Source: Paenibacillus doosanensis
GTDB taxonomy: Bacteria; Bacillota; Bacilli; Paenibacillales; NBRC-103111
NCBI RefSeq assembly: GCF_025060755.1
Contig: NZ_JANYUY010000050.1
Span: 1 to 59,264, forward strand
Length of the DNA: 59,264 nt
Direction of reading: 5' to 3'
Of the stretch, positions 37,001 to 44,321 are shown piece after piece. Below the pieces are notes generated by a model, which worked only from the letters and a program-made list of their open reading frames with translations, was not told where the DNA came from and made no database searches. Position 1 is the stretch's first letter. Each line of letters begins with the position of its first letter. A program made the translations under genes and the position numbers.

Positions 37001-37389
37001 CTTCGAAGGCAGCGAGCCGTACAAGCTTCGCCGACGTTGACTCCGCCGGATGGTATGCGGAAGCCGTCGCCGCGGTAAGCGAAGCGGGAATCGTGACGGG
37101 ACGCGGCGAGGATATTTTCGCGCCGAACGCAGTAATCACTCGCGAAGAGATGGCCGTTATGGCCGTCCGCGCATTCGAATACGCCAAGGGCGAGGCATCA
37201 TCCCAAGCGGCTGCGAATCCGTTCGGCGATCAGGATCAGATCAGCGATTGGGCACGGGAGGCAGCGGGCATCGCGCAAGCAGAGGGCTTGATTCAAGGAC
37301 GCGACAATCGTCAATTCGCGCCGCAAGCGATGATGACCCGTGCGGAAAGCGCACAAGTGATCTTCAATCTGCTCTATCGGCTGAAATAA
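31024..37389 (+). CDS. Giant S-layer-anchored GH59-like glycoside hydrolase
   Basis: A 2121-residue secreted protein. GTG 31024 with AAAGGAG upstream gives a classic signal peptide (MKRSKLLQQSIALSLVFALI..., cleavage after PASA). Residues about 35-500 match the galactocerebrosidase/GH59 pattern (FKGYGLVTANNTSRLMLDY, DIKIEMGNDSNTSSGTEP), with E207 (NPDRNE) as likely acid/base and E292 (VWYSE) as likely nucleophile. A LamG-like domain follows at about 542-760, then CBM-like domains, a bacterial Ig-like domain (GEAVAGLPSVVKTTLADGTT), three near-identical 91-residue Ig-like repeats (1453-1725), a Ser-rich linker and three SLH domains (about 1940-2121) that bind pyruvylated wall polymer. Likely role: surface-bound hydrolysis of beta-galactosides such as galactans. 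The substrate is inferred. Confidence 0.9.
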   Translation: MKRSKLLQQSIALSLVFALIISFFPAVPASAADLQTVSIDPAGADTNPANTFKGYGLVTANNTSRLMLDYKEEHPAQYWEMMNLLFNQDTGAGINDIKIEMGNDSNTSSGTEPATKRSADEPANVRRGAGFVLAADAKTINPDIKVSILRWSQPNWVLPWSDGNTDPSNPATLAAYERMYQWYKDTATAVHETYGYDLDYINPDRNETGTPNANYIKWFANRMRSDNEFPNHDKIKIIASDENTTLNIPTKMLADPDLMKAVDVMAYHYNMATSADYLKVNDQYQKEVWYSEGVAPQTLAQYRANSDQPFGGVASALDVAGRFIGMYTQGKRTHYMFQPAIGAFYSGAPYSSKELIAARDPWSGYYAPDVGVYTVMQFTQFAAKDWMYIPGASAGVIGSRGNSEMDGNAAGAEYNRLVFVSPDKKDYSVVMVNDSDREARYQFEVKKTIANAGSPVQVWETRGPGAGQEYDANWYQRLGDIPAADQGDAYTYTLTVKPHSMVSVTSAGDNPNTGHPRVPYTRNADIPAQSVLDVGGTGSPVLYEDDFEYKGYPEANGLSYVQRRGGTPRYTADQGGAFEVYEGIGKDGSNGMEQMIYAGNKPGTWATTPFSYTVLGDERWANYRAAIDFKMDLDPAHTGDNYVALGIRHTLNGTTADSQSGYKLRIYADGSWRLIRFDATVASGTLTDFDPAQWHRISIEAADRTVTAAIDGKAAVRYTDTADGAPLTGQVMIQSSLRQSVFDNLQVEAVNGYAPYVTDRVDDLDARVQYHEGSFPWTHSLSGGAGRQNRTVTTSGTSITSDSTTNTEGTLNRWYFVKNEGNTSSWGSNSANAWAGENGSYASLTFNGTGITVYGLGQGTNSVVRMDVYLDDFGTGYNHDASKKVVTGKGFGNGNNSQIIYQVSGLAPGLHNVKIIKTAADSGSGNYISIEKAVVQADAADPTYLELPFTGTGFSLVGDTGSATVDIYVDNKLADANAAIPAVSVNRANTYAYGGLPYGPHTLKIVVKSGSLSIDAIDIMGPVYGTISKSALQELLAQVGGYQEEDYMPAEWSAFANAVSAAAAVLADEQADQRAIDSARNALQDAADSLKWKKQPVAVTGDYPAIVAVKAGEAVAGLPSVVKTTLADGTTNADAAIRWLNNTADRFTVPYSTVQLTGEVEGGKNLYVQVQVEVIPGGLVYFLDPGIAGDTTPPFAAIQALLGDRLLNDKADQASSGDSMWGHTTIAANYKLKSLSGSVVATDKSQTGVYGSDTRNNPLTYALPLTAGDYRITSFHRDWWSNGNRTMDISLSYKDANGQTVTEPVRSGLIAGSDGTAVTHDFTLPVDSVVTYTVNNTYTGNQAALISYLGVEKRVDSAAEQAVADAKTIIEGAAYHVDRTAANTEADVRAWLQQTISSLSGLQQTGASVGELKLTSFRAATENTDGSFEFTVPLTKGNVTGAAVSVGIIKAVDTTKPVITLKGEPVVNLLIGTSYTDAGATATDDRDGDITDRIVTTVTSGVYGESRLNTAVAGTYTFHYNVKDSAGNAAEEVTRTVVVSENPDTTKPVITLKGEPVVNLLIGASYTDAGATATDDRDGDITDRIVTTVTSGVYGESRLNTAAAGVYTFHYNVQDSAGNAAKEVTRIVIVSEQPDTTGPVIKLRGEPVVNLLIGASYTDAGATATDDRDGDITDRIVTTVTSGVYGESALNTAIAGTYTYHYNVQDAAGNAAEEVTRTVIVSKKRQSSSSGSSSSSPSVPEAPTTDETSTTQIVREADLKPAEAGTNVVQIPGGKTAVLLPSHIAELVGDNGLRLVMGNLTIEWTKAELSRIQDVAAGANAEGAQIRFSARTLSQADVTKLIHNRAVNGSVEAALASEAYDFSVDVIAADGSSIPVTSFAEPLTLTFKVDPKADSDLLGVYNIAANGALQFAGGTLSDGAMTAKVRHFSQYAVLEYNKLFADVDASSWANRVIKNMAAKHIIDGVTDTEFNPEGSVTRAQFAAMIARALGLEASKAASRTSFADVDSAGWYAEAVAAVSEAGIVTGRGEDIFAPNAVITREEMAVMAVRAFEYAKGEASSQAAANPFGDQDQISDWAREAAGIAQAEGLIQGRDNRQFAPQAMMTRAESAQVIFNLLYRLK
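35380..36198 (+). repeat. Three tandem 273-bp coding repeats in the GH59 gene
   Basis: Units start at 35380, 35653 and 35926 and each encodes a 91-residue DUF5011/HYR-type Ig-like domain (PVITLKGEPVVNLLIG, SYTDAGATATDDRDGDITDR). The units are nearly identical even at silent positions, which points to recent duplication or gene conversion. Domain number is likely to vary between strains. Confidence 0.9.
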
Positions 37390-37409
37390 AATAATTATCG
37401 ATCAACAAG

Positions 37410-37441
37410 GCGCTCTTTCCCGGTTGCACGGGGGAGAGCGT
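37410..37441 (+). terminator. Terminator-like hairpin after the GH59 gene
   Basis: GCGCTCTtTCCCG pairs with CGGGgGAGAGCG around a short loop. The following tail (tctctctg) is only partly T-rich, so it is a moderate call. Confidence 0.5.
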
Positions 37442-37580
37442 CTCTCTGTGCGGCTTCCTGCCGATCGCAGCTTCTTCTTGGCGCCCTAAGCGATCCTCAT
37501 GTTATGATGGCAGTAGCGCCTTTTTTTGCCGATAGATGAGCTTTTTCGACAAAGGCGCAGGGGAACAGGAGGAAAGCCGG

Positions 37581-38591
37581 ATGACGATACGATACGGGGT
37601 ATTAAAATGCAAAGTGAGAGGGCGGCGCCCGGCAACGAGGGAGAACGCCCATTATCAAGTACATGCGGAGGCGGAAGGCGTTCATTACCGGATTGCGATC
37701 AACGTCAAGTCGCAAATGAGGCCGTTCGCCCTGCTTTATTATACGGACGAGCATTTCGAGCATGAAGTGACGAGCGATTTGCCGGAGCTTGCTTACGGCT
37801 ATACCCGGCTGCCGAACCGGCCCGGCGGCATGGCGCTGGATTATATCCGCGGCAATTTGTTCGACCGGCGGAGGATGGTCCCGCTTGCCTTCGACGTTCC
37901 GGGCACGGACAACGACCTGAACGATAAACTGGACATCTATATGCGCAAAGCGATGGAATTCGAGGACGCCGTCCTGTACGCTTACGGCGACATCTGGGGA
38001 CCCGAACTGAAGCAGAGGGACGCCGTCTTCGGCTTCATGCCGGGTCAGGGCATGCACGATATCCATATGAACCAAGGCAACGGCGGCAGCTATCGGAGAG
38101 ATAACGGCGTCTACCAAGACGGCGGCCTGCTGCTTCATTTCCCTTCCGAAGAGCGCTGGATCGCTATTTTTCTCGCGTTTCAAGCGCAATCCTGGCATAC
38201 GGACGATAAGAGTGGCGATCCGCTGCATGTAGCTGCCGCTTACTGGCATCCCGCTCATCCGCGGCCGCTGGCCGAGCATGAAATCTTCATCGCCGGAGCG
38301 CTCGTTTTGCCGGCCTCGCCGACGGCTTGCGAGACGGTGACGCTGCTGAACGCATCCGACCGTCCGATCGACATCGGCGGATGGTCGCTGGCCAATAAGC
38401 TGAAGCAGAAGTACAAGCTCGAGGGCGTGTTAGCTCCCGGACAATTTTATACGATAGAGCTATCCGTGCATCCTAAGTTTTTTCGTCCCTGGGGAGATAT
38501 TATTACTTTACTCGATGAACGCGGCCTTAAAGTTCACGGCGTATCCTATATCCGGGCCAAAGTGCGCAGCGGATGGACGATCCGGTTTTGA
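37581..38591 (+). CDS. YukJ-family protein (DUF2278) with a lamin-tail-like end
   Basis: A 336-residue protein. The N-terminal 220 residues match the YukJ/DUF2278 family: YGVLKCKVRGRRPATRENAH, DIYMRKAMEFEDAVLYAYGD and GFMPGQGMHDIHMNQGN. The C-terminal 100 residues resemble a lamin-tail (LTD) beta sandwich: CETVTLLNASDRPIDIGGWS and LAPGQFYTIELS. AGGAGG precedes ATG 37581 by nine bases; the longer frame from 37536 lacks a site. No signal peptide. The biochemical function of YukJ proteins is not established. Confidence 0.85.
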   Translation: MTIRYGVLKCKVRGRRPATRENAHYQVHAEAEGVHYRIAINVKSQMRPFALLYYTDEHFEHEVTSDLPELAYGYTRLPNRPGGMALDYIRGNLFDRRRMVPLAFDVPGTDNDLNDKLDIYMRKAMEFEDAVLYAYGDIWGPELKQRDAVFGFMPGQGMHDIHMNQGNGGSYRRDNGVYQDGGLLLHFPSEERWIAIFLAFQAQSWHTDDKSGDPLHVAAAYWHPAHPRPLAEHEIFIAGALVLPASPTACETVTLLNASDRPIDIGGWSLANKLKQKYKLEGVLAPGQFYTIELSVHPKFFRPWGDIITLLDERGLKVHGVSYIRAKVRSGWTIRF

Positions 38592-38668
38592 GCTTGCCCT
38601 TGCTAATCGAAACCTTCCCTACTGGAGCTTCGTCTTAATTTTATAAAAAATATGGGAAGGTGAGCGGT

Positions 38669-39922
38669 ATGAAAATAAAAAAGCTTTGGCCCCTGGTCGC
38701 CATACTATTAGCTGTGAGTGCCAGCATCTCGTGGACCCCACATGCAGAAGCGGATACAGAGGTCCCTATCGGCACCCCGATTGGAACGGTGTTAACCACC
38801 GATATCAAAGCCGATATTCATGGGGAGGTCATCCCTTCGATGAACATCGACGGCTATACGGCAATCGCTGCGGAGGACTTGAGACGGTACGGTTTTGATG
38901 TCGCTTGGATACCAAAGTATCGTCGGGTTGAGATCACTTACACCCCTGGGAAGTCAATAAGCCCGCTGGAGGACTCTCTTCGGGACGCTGTCTCGATCGG
39001 CGAGAAAATCGGTGATGTATTATCTACAGACATCCGTGTTTATTACTTTGGCCAGCCGATTCCTTCATATAATATTGAGGGACGTACAGCGATCTCGCTA
39101 AACGATTTGTCTAGCTTCGGGCAGGTCGAATGGAAAGAGCAAGAACGTAAGCTTTCTTATATCCCCTCAGTAAAATTCTCTCACGATTCGTTAAAGGATG
39201 CTCCGCCGCTTGTGGTGCGGCTCACGAATGCAAAGGGATTGGGGCCAATCAGCGCAACAGGCTCGGATCTCCGCTTGGATGGGGCGGCCTTTGGACGTGT
39301 CGTGGGAGACGATCCGATGCTACCGGTTCGTCAGCTTGCAGAGAAACTCGGGTACGAGACGGAATGGCAGCATGACGGTTCCCTTGTTATAGACGACGGA
39401 ACGAGCCGTTTTCATATCATCAATGGGCTGAGCGGACCGATGCAATACTGGCTTGGAGGAGAAGCCGAGGGCTTCGACTGGTATCGGTCCCCTGTCGTTG
39501 GTTCGGAAGAAATATTTATACATGAGCAGGATGTGCGCTCCCTGTTCGGATGCACCACAGAGAGCGAAGACAGTTCAAATGCAGGCATCTCATTTTCACT
39601 GAATTGTCCCGGATACCAAGTCGAAGACCATGGTGTGCCGCAAACCTTCAGCGGCTTGAGAAACGGGGTGCAGACGGTGACCTATCTTAGTGGAAACAAG
39701 TTCCCTGTTCCTGAACTGCAGCTTTATAATGCGGGGCAGGACCGGAGCCTTTACAGCAATCTCTTTCATGTTAGCGAGGACGGAGCTGCCGAAGGAGGAT
39801 ACGTGAAGTATATTTTGGATTCCGAAGCGCCGAACGACACGACCGATAATAACATGGTGCTGCAGTTGACCGACGGGCATAAGATACTATACAAGAAGGT
39901 CATTTCTGCGGATGGAGAATGA
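38669..39922 (+). CDS. Secreted copper-amine-oxidase-N/stalk-domain protein
   Basis: A 417-residue exported protein. After a signal peptide (MKIKKLWPLVAILLAVSASI..., cleavage near SWTPHAEA) come two repeats of one pattern: GTVLTTDIKADIHGEVIPSM and GDVLSTDIRVYYFGQPIPSY, each with a [YR]TAI element and a following beta strand. A third stalk-like unit is DPMLPVRQLAEKLGYETEWQ. Such domains are common on Paenibacillus surface proteins and probably mediate wall or protein contacts. ATG 38669 with GGAAGG is preferred to GTG 38660. It has lower GC than its neighbours to the eye. Enzymatic function unknown. Confidence 0.75.
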   Translation: MKIKKLWPLVAILLAVSASISWTPHAEADTEVPIGTPIGTVLTTDIKADIHGEVIPSMNIDGYTAIAAEDLRRYGFDVAWIPKYRRVEITYTPGKSISPLEDSLRDAVSIGEKIGDVLSTDIRVYYFGQPIPSYNIEGRTAISLNDLSSFGQVEWKEQERKLSYIPSVKFSHDSLKDAPPLVVRLTNAKGLGPISATGSDLRLDGAAFGRVVGDDPMLPVRQLAEKLGYETEWQHDGSLVIDDGTSRFHIINGLSGPMQYWLGGEAEGFDWYRSPVVGSEEIFIHEQDVRSLFGCTTESEDSSNAGISFSLNCPGYQVEDHGVPQTFSGLRNGVQTVTYLSGNKFPVPELQLYNAGQDRSLYSNLFHVSEDGAAEGGYVKYILDSEAPNDTTDNNMVLQLTDGHKILYKKVISADGE

Positions 39923-39957
39923 TGGATAATATTAAGCTGAAGGTTTCTTGGCAGCTT

Positions 39958-39987
39958 GCCCTTGCCTTATTAGGCGGGGCTTTTTTT
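39958..39987 (+). terminator. Terminator after the stalk-domain gene
   Basis: GCCCtTGCC pairs with GGCgGGGC around tatta and is followed by seven T. Confidence 0.85.
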
Positions 39988-40112
39988 GTTAGCAGAATTT
40001 GCTCTTCCGGGCATGACAATTGTCATATGAAACGGATGACATTCATGAATACCGCCGGATTGGCCGCGAAGCTACAATAAGTACATGAAATCAAACGAGG
40101 GGTGGCGCAGGA

Positions 40113-41036
40113 ATGAAGCCAGTCATACAGCTCGATCATGTAACGAAACAGTTTCAAGGAAAAACCGCGGTGGATGATTTGTCCTTAATGATACAGGAAG
40201 GCGAGATTGTGGCGCTGCTCGGCCCGAACGGGGCGGGGAAGACGACGACCGTCTCCATGACGCTTGGTCTACAGCAGCCGAGTTCGGGTACGATCAGGCT
40301 GCTTGGAGGAGACCCCCGGGACCGCGGCGTGAAGGACCGCTTCGGGGCGATGCTGCAGGACGTGAACGTGATCGACGGATTAAAAGTAGGAGAGACGATC
40401 GATCTGTTCCGCAGCTATTACTCGCAGCCGCTGTCGCTGGACCATCTGCTTGAGGTGTCCGGTCTGAAGGAAAAGCGAAGCAAGATGGCATCTTCCTTGT
40501 CCGGCGGGCAAAAGCGGAGATTGAATTTTGCGCTCGCGCTGGCGGGCGATCCGTCGGTGCTGTTTCTGGATGAACCGACCGTCGGGATGGATGTGACCTC
40601 GCGGCATCTGTTTTGGGAGACGGTCCGGGCAATGGTGGGACGCGGCCGCACGATCATTTTGACGACGCATTATATTGAAGAAGCCGATGCGATAGCCGAT
40701 CGCGTTGTGGTGATTAACCAAGGCAAGCTGATCGCCGACGGTACGCCGGCCGAAATTAAGGCGACGACGAACGGCAGAACGCTGTCGTTTACCGCCGGCC
40801 CCGGAGTGACGGAGGATACGCTGCAGGCCGTGCTCGGCATCTCCGATGCGGTGTGGAACGGACGCCGGGTCAAGTTGACGAGCGCCAATACGGACCGTCT
40901 CATTTTCGCAATCGTACAGAACAAGCTCGACGTGAAAGATATCGAAATTCAAAGCGGCGGACTGGAAGACGCCTTCCAATCATTGGTGCTCGGTCAAGCC
41001 GGCTCATTCGAATATACAGGGGATGATAAAAGATGA
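40113..41036 (+). CDS. ABC exporter ATP-binding protein (YvfR-like)
   Basis: A 307-residue ATPase of the ABC-2 exporter class. Walker A is LLGPNGAGKTTTVSM, the signature is SSLSGGQKRRLNFALALAG and Walker B is PSVLFLDEPTVGMD. A C-terminal extension of about 80 residues is typical of drug or antibiotic exporter ATPases. It overlaps the permease start (ATGA) and heads a four-gene set, ATPase-permease-kinase-regulator, the same order as B. subtilis yvfRSTU. The substrate is unknown; related linearmycin (Lnr) and bacitracin-type systems suggest membrane-active compounds. Confidence 0.92.
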   Translation: MKPVIQLDHVTKQFQGKTAVDDLSLMIQEGEIVALLGPNGAGKTTTVSMTLGLQQPSSGTIRLLGGDPRDRGVKDRFGAMLQDVNVIDGLKVGETIDLFRSYYSQPLSLDHLLEVSGLKEKRSKMASSLSGGQKRRLNFALALAGDPSVLFLDEPTVGMDVTSRHLFWETVRAMVGRGRTIILTTHYIEEADAIADRVVVINQGKLIADGTPAEIKATTNGRTLSFTAGPGVTEDTLQAVLGISDAVWNGRRVKLTSANTDRLIFAIVQNKLDVKDIEIQSGGLEDAFQSLVLGQAGSFEYTGDDKR

Positions 41037-41773
41037 ATGCTGCATTGGCGCAATGCAAGGCGGAGCTGCTTCGGACGCTCAGAAACCGCAAGTTCGTCGT
41101 TATGGCGCTGCTCATGCCGGTCATATTCTACTTTATATTTACCAGTACGATCGACGCGAATACGGAGATCGGCGGAGTCGAATGGAAAGCCTACTACTTG
41201 ATGTCCATGACGGTATTCGGAGTGATCGGCGGAAGCTTGAACACGATCAGCATCCGCTTCGCCCAGGAGCGCAGACAAGGCTGGGTGCAGCTCATCCGGA
41301 TTACGCCGCTGCCGTCCGGGACGTATGTACTGTCCAAAATCGCCGCGCAGTCGCTCATCAACTTAGGCACGATCGTGCTGATGTTTCTGATCGGAGCCAT
41401 TTTCCGAGGCGTGGAGCTTAGTCTGTTCCAATGGATCATGTGCGGTTTGTGGATTTGGATCGGCATTCTGCCGTTCCTGGCGCTGGGCACGCTGATCGGC
41501 ACGATTCGCAGCGTGGAGGCGGTACAGGTCATCTCCCAGCTGCTCTTCATGGCCATGTCCGCACTGGGCGGACTGTGGATGCCGATCCAGACAATGCCGG
41601 CCCTCCTGCAAAAGATCGCCTTGTGGCTGCCCTCGTACCGGTACGGGCAAGGGGCATGGAATATTATTGCCGGGGCGTCCGTAGACGGGGTTGGGATTAT
41701 CGTGCTGGCTGCTTACGTCGTCGTCTTTATGGTATTATCATCCTATATCATCCGGAGACAGGAAGCGGTATAA
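41033..41773 (+). CDS. ABC-2 type exporter permease (YvfS-like)
   Basis: A 246-residue permease with six predicted membrane segments and no large extracellular domain. The N-terminus MNAALAQCKAELLRTLRNRK leads into the first helix, typical of ABC-2 permeases; GGLWMPIQTMPALLQKIALW near the C-terminus is a conserved loop of this group. The start overlaps the ATPase stop. Together they form an exporter probably controlled by the downstream two-component pair. Confidence 0.9.
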   Translation: MNAALAQCKAELLRTLRNRKFVVMALLMPVIFYFIFTSTIDANTEIGGVEWKAYYLMSMTVFGVIGGSLNTISIRFAQERRQGWVQLIRITPLPSGTYVLSKIAAQSLINLGTIVLMFLIGAIFRGVELSLFQWIMCGLWIWIGILPFLALGTLIGTIRSVEAVQVISQLLFMAMSALGGLWMPIQTMPALLQKIALWLPSYRYGQGAWNIIAGASVDGVGIIVLAAYVVVFMVLSSYIIRRQEAV

Positions 41774-41774
41774 C

Positions 41775-42920
41775 ATGAACGGGTTCAAGATGAGGCCTTT
41801 CGGAAAAGGTATGGGCGTGTTCCAATTGATCTGGCTGGTGTATTTGACCTCGCCCATCTACAGCATATTGCAAAAGCCGACTCACGATAAGTGGATCGGC
41901 CTTGCTCTGCTTTTGCTGTTTATAGTGGCCAATTGCCTTTGTTATTGGGATGAAAAACGCAGAATGGTTTATGTGCTGACCATGCTTGCGATCATCGTCT
42001 TTTTTTGCTTTCACTATCATATTAATTTCTGGTTTATGTCCTTTTATGTAGCCCCTGTCATAGGATTGATGGCTTCGGTCAGGCAATTTTACGCCGGGGT
42101 CGTCATTTTGCTGGCCTTGTTTGCGCTTGTATTCGGAACGCACATCCATCAATTTTCCGGCGACGACTTGGTGGTGCTTCTTCCGTCCTCGGCTCTGATG
42201 CTGGTCTTCCCGTTCATTATCCGCGCGGGGGTCCGATCGAAGGAGCTGCGCAACCAGTTGAATTCGGCTAACGAGGAGATCGCACGGTTGATCAAAAACG
42301 AAGAACGGCAGCGGATTTCCCGGGATTTGCACGATACGCTCGGCCACACGCTGTCTTTAATCACGTTAAAGAGCGAGCTGGCGGAAAAATTAATTCCCCG
42401 CAATCCGGAAAAAGCGGCGCAGGAGGTGCGGGATATTCAGATGACATCGCGCGCCGCGCTTAAGCAGGTGAGAGAACTGGTGTCGGGAATGAACGCCGTA
42501 TCGATTCACGATGAAATCCGCCATGCGCGGCAAATATTGGCCGCGGCCCAAATCGGGGTCGAGACCGAAGGGGATTTCGCCGGACTGGATGCTTCGCCGC
42601 TCATTCAAAATATATTGGGGATGTGTCTGCGCGAGGCCGTGACCAATGTGGTGAAGCACAGCAAGGCTTCGCTCTGCCGCATCGCCTTACATGAAGACGA
42701 CAGCGGGATTACGGTGACGGTAAGCGATAATGGAGAAGGATTACGGCACGCCTCCTGTCCTACCCCCTCTTCCGGGCGGGGACTGCTGGGGATGAAGGAA
42801 CGGCTGGACTTGATCGACGGCAAGCTGACGTTTCAATCGGAGGAAGGACAAGAAACGACCGTAACGTTCACCGTGCCCAAAATCGTCAAACACCAGAAAT
42901 CGGGGGAGAACGCGCAATGA
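41775..42920 (+). CDS. Sensor histidine kinase, NarL/DesK type (YvfT-like)
   Basis: A 381-residue kinase. Residues about 12-165 hold five or six membrane helices without an obvious extracellular sensor, as in intramembrane-sensing or DesK-like kinases. HisKA_3 is ERQRISRDLHDTLGHTLSL with the phospho-acceptor His; the ATPase part has REAVTNVVKHSKASLC (N box) and DNGEGL and GRGLLGMKERL (G boxes). The ATG at 41775 follows the permease stop by one base. A longer in-frame reading inside the permease is rejected. It overlaps the regulator by four bases. Confidence 0.93.
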   Translation: MNGFKMRPFGKGMGVFQLIWLVYLTSPIYSILQKPTHDKWIGLALLLLFIVANCLCYWDEKRRMVYVLTMLAIIVFFCFHYHINFWFMSFYVAPVIGLMASVRQFYAGVVILLALFALVFGTHIHQFSGDDLVVLLPSSALMLVFPFIIRAGVRSKELRNQLNSANEEIARLIKNEERQRISRDLHDTLGHTLSLITLKSELAEKLIPRNPEKAAQEVRDIQMTSRAALKQVRELVSGMNAVSIHDEIRHARQILAAAQIGVETEGDFAGLDASPLIQNILGMCLREAVTNVVKHSKASLCRIALHEDDSGITVTVSDNGEGLRHASCPTPSSGRGLLGMKERLDLIDGKLTFQSEEGQETTVTFTVPKIVKHQKSGENAQ

Positions 42921-43519
42921 AAGTGATAATTGCAGAGGACCAAGGGATGCTGCGGGGAGCGCTTAGCGCGCTGCTGGATTTGGAGGACGATGTGGAAGTT
43001 ATCGGGCAGGCCGAGAACGGGGAAGAGGCGCTGCGGATGATTCTGGAGCTGGGACCCGATCTGTGCATCATGGATATTGAAATGCCGCGTATGACAGGGC
43101 TCGATGTCGCCGAACGGCTGAAGGAGCTGGGGCATCCTTGCCGCGTCGTCATTCTGACGACCTTCTCCCGCTCCGGTTATTTTCAGCGGGCGATCAAAGC
43201 GGGCGTTCACGGCTTCTTGCTTAAGGATTCGCCTATCGACGAGCTGGGCGAGGCGCTGCGCAAAGTCCATGCCGGGGGCCGGGCGATTAGCCCCGAGCTG
43301 TCGCTTACGTTCTGGGAGGCGGAGAATCCGCTGACCGAACGGGAGCGGGAGGTGCTTAGGCTGGTTGCCGAAGGCTTGTCGGCGGGCGAGATCGCTAAAT
43401 CGTTGTTTCTTTCCGGCGGCACGGTGCGAAATTATATATCGGAAATTATGCAAAAATTGGAGGCAAAAAACCGGATAGACGCGATCAGCATTGCGGAGAA
43501 AAACGGCTGGCTCAAGTAG
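42917..43519 (+). CDS. Response regulator, NarL/FixJ type (YvfU-like)
   Basis: A 200-residue regulator with a receiver domain (KVIIAEDQGMLRGALSALL; phospho-Asp in DLCIMDIEMPRMTG; conserved Lys in FLLKDSPIDE) and a C-terminal LuxR-type HTH (LTEREREVLRLVAEGLSAGE, SGGTVRNYISEIMQKL). It overlaps the kinase gene. It likely controls the exporter genes upstream; no operator could be defined. Confidence 0.94.
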   Translation: MKVIIAEDQGMLRGALSALLDLEDDVEVIGQAENGEEALRMILELGPDLCIMDIEMPRMTGLDVAERLKELGHPCRVVILTTFSRSGYFQRAIKAGVHGFLLKDSPIDELGEALRKVHAGGRAISPELSLTFWEAENPLTEREREVLRLVAEGLSAGEIAKSLFLSGGTVRNYISEIMQKLEAKNRIDAISIAEKNGWLK

Positions 43520-43535
43520 CGGCCGTTTTCGTTTT
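43500..43535 (+). terminator. Terminator overlapping the regulator stop
   Basis: AAAACGGC (43500-43507) pairs with GCCGTTTT (43522-43529), followed by cgTTTT. The stem encloses the stop codon. Confidence 0.75.
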
Positions 43536-43701
43536 AGCTGCATTCTCTTAAGGGGGCAGACCAGCAGGAAACAAGCCGCTCCAAATTGCGTAAAACGAAG
43601 ATAGAGTGAGCGGGAAGCAGTTATATGAAGATCAGGATGGAAGTAAGCGCTGCCATCCTATTCGTTCCTTGAAATTCACCGCACAGGTCTGTCGGCTGTT
43701 C

Positions 43702-43730
43702 TTTACAGCAGCCTGCAACAGGCGTAATAT
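43702..43730 (+). promoter_or_regulatory. Promoter of the kdp leader
   Basis: TTTACA at 43702-43707 and TAATAT at 43725-43730 with a 17-base spacer. The expected start, near 43738, is about 35 bases before the first c-di-AMP riboswitch. The 170 bases between the regulator terminator and this promoter show nothing else. Confidence 0.7.
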
Positions 43731-43770
43731 ACAATTCATGATTTGAAAAAACAAAGTTTCCAAATTCTGA

Positions 43771-43944
43771 TCGCTTAATTTCCCTTATTCAGGGAAAGCG
43801 GGGGAACCATTGCAGCGGTATTTTTCGGTGTGAGAGCCGGAAATATCGATGCCGGGGTGAATCCTAGCGCGATGCAAAGCTAGCTTGCATCCGCAGGTAG
43901 GGCGACTCTCACCGCCCGAATCCGACAGCTAACCTCGTCAGCGT
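43771..43944 (+). ncRNA. Cyclic di-AMP riboswitch (ydaO/yuaA class), first copy
   Basis: The conserved ydaO blocks are all present: a stem then GCGGGGGAACC, GGGGTGAATCC, GGTAGGGCGACTCTCAC, CGCCCGAATCCGACAGCTAA and CCTCGTCAGCG, which pairs back with the 5' CGCT. This copy has a long peripheral arm (about 43820-43885). The class binds c-di-AMP and normally turns transcription off. Its own terminator follows at 44025-44056. No frame lies between it and the second switch. Confidence 0.95.
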
Positions 43945-44024
43945 GGAAGGACATCGGCTTCTTGGTTGTTGAAGACGATGGTCTAATGGAGAGAGGATGA
44001 TGAAGCTTGTGATCGTTTAAACGG

Positions 44025-44056
44025 CCACAAGGCTCCCAAGCCTCTGTGGTTTTTTT
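44025..44056 (+). terminator. Riboswitch-controlled terminator 1
   Basis: CCACAAGGCT pairs with AGCCTCTGTGG around ccca, followed by seven T. It lies 80 bases after the first aptamer, the normal place for its expression platform. Confidence 0.9.
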
Positions 44057-44133
44057 GCGCCCATTTGTGAAAAATGGAATTGTTTTTTGGAAAAATGAAT
44101 CGAGTTTTTTCATCAAACCGATAGGCAGTTATA

Positions 44134-44266
44134 ACGCTTAATCCCTGAATAACAGGGAGCGGGGGAACCAAAGGGCCTTGGCAGGCCCATGGGGTGAATC
44201 CCAGCCGACATGCGCTGGGTAGGGCGACTCTCACGCCCGAATCCGACAGCTAACCTCGTCAGCGTA
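44134..44266 (+). ncRNA. Cyclic di-AMP riboswitch (ydaO/yuaA class), second copy
   Basis: A second complete aptamer with the same conserved blocks (GCGGGGGAACC, GGGGTGAATCCC, GGTAGGGCGACTCTCAC, GCCCGAATCCGACAGCTAAC, CCTCGTCAGCGT). Its peripheral arm is shorter than in the first copy. A second terminator follows, then the first gene of the kdp operon. Two aptamer-terminator units in series should make the off response steeper or more complete. Confidence 0.95.
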
Positions 44267-44321
44267 CCGAGAGAGGCAACAATGATCGTGTGCTTGCGCA
44301 GCTGTGTTTGCTGTGCTTTCC

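Noticed and set aside
44134-44266. Second aptamer as a degenerate pseudo-riboswitch
   Set aside because: All conserved blocks and a downstream terminator are intact, so it is treated as functional.
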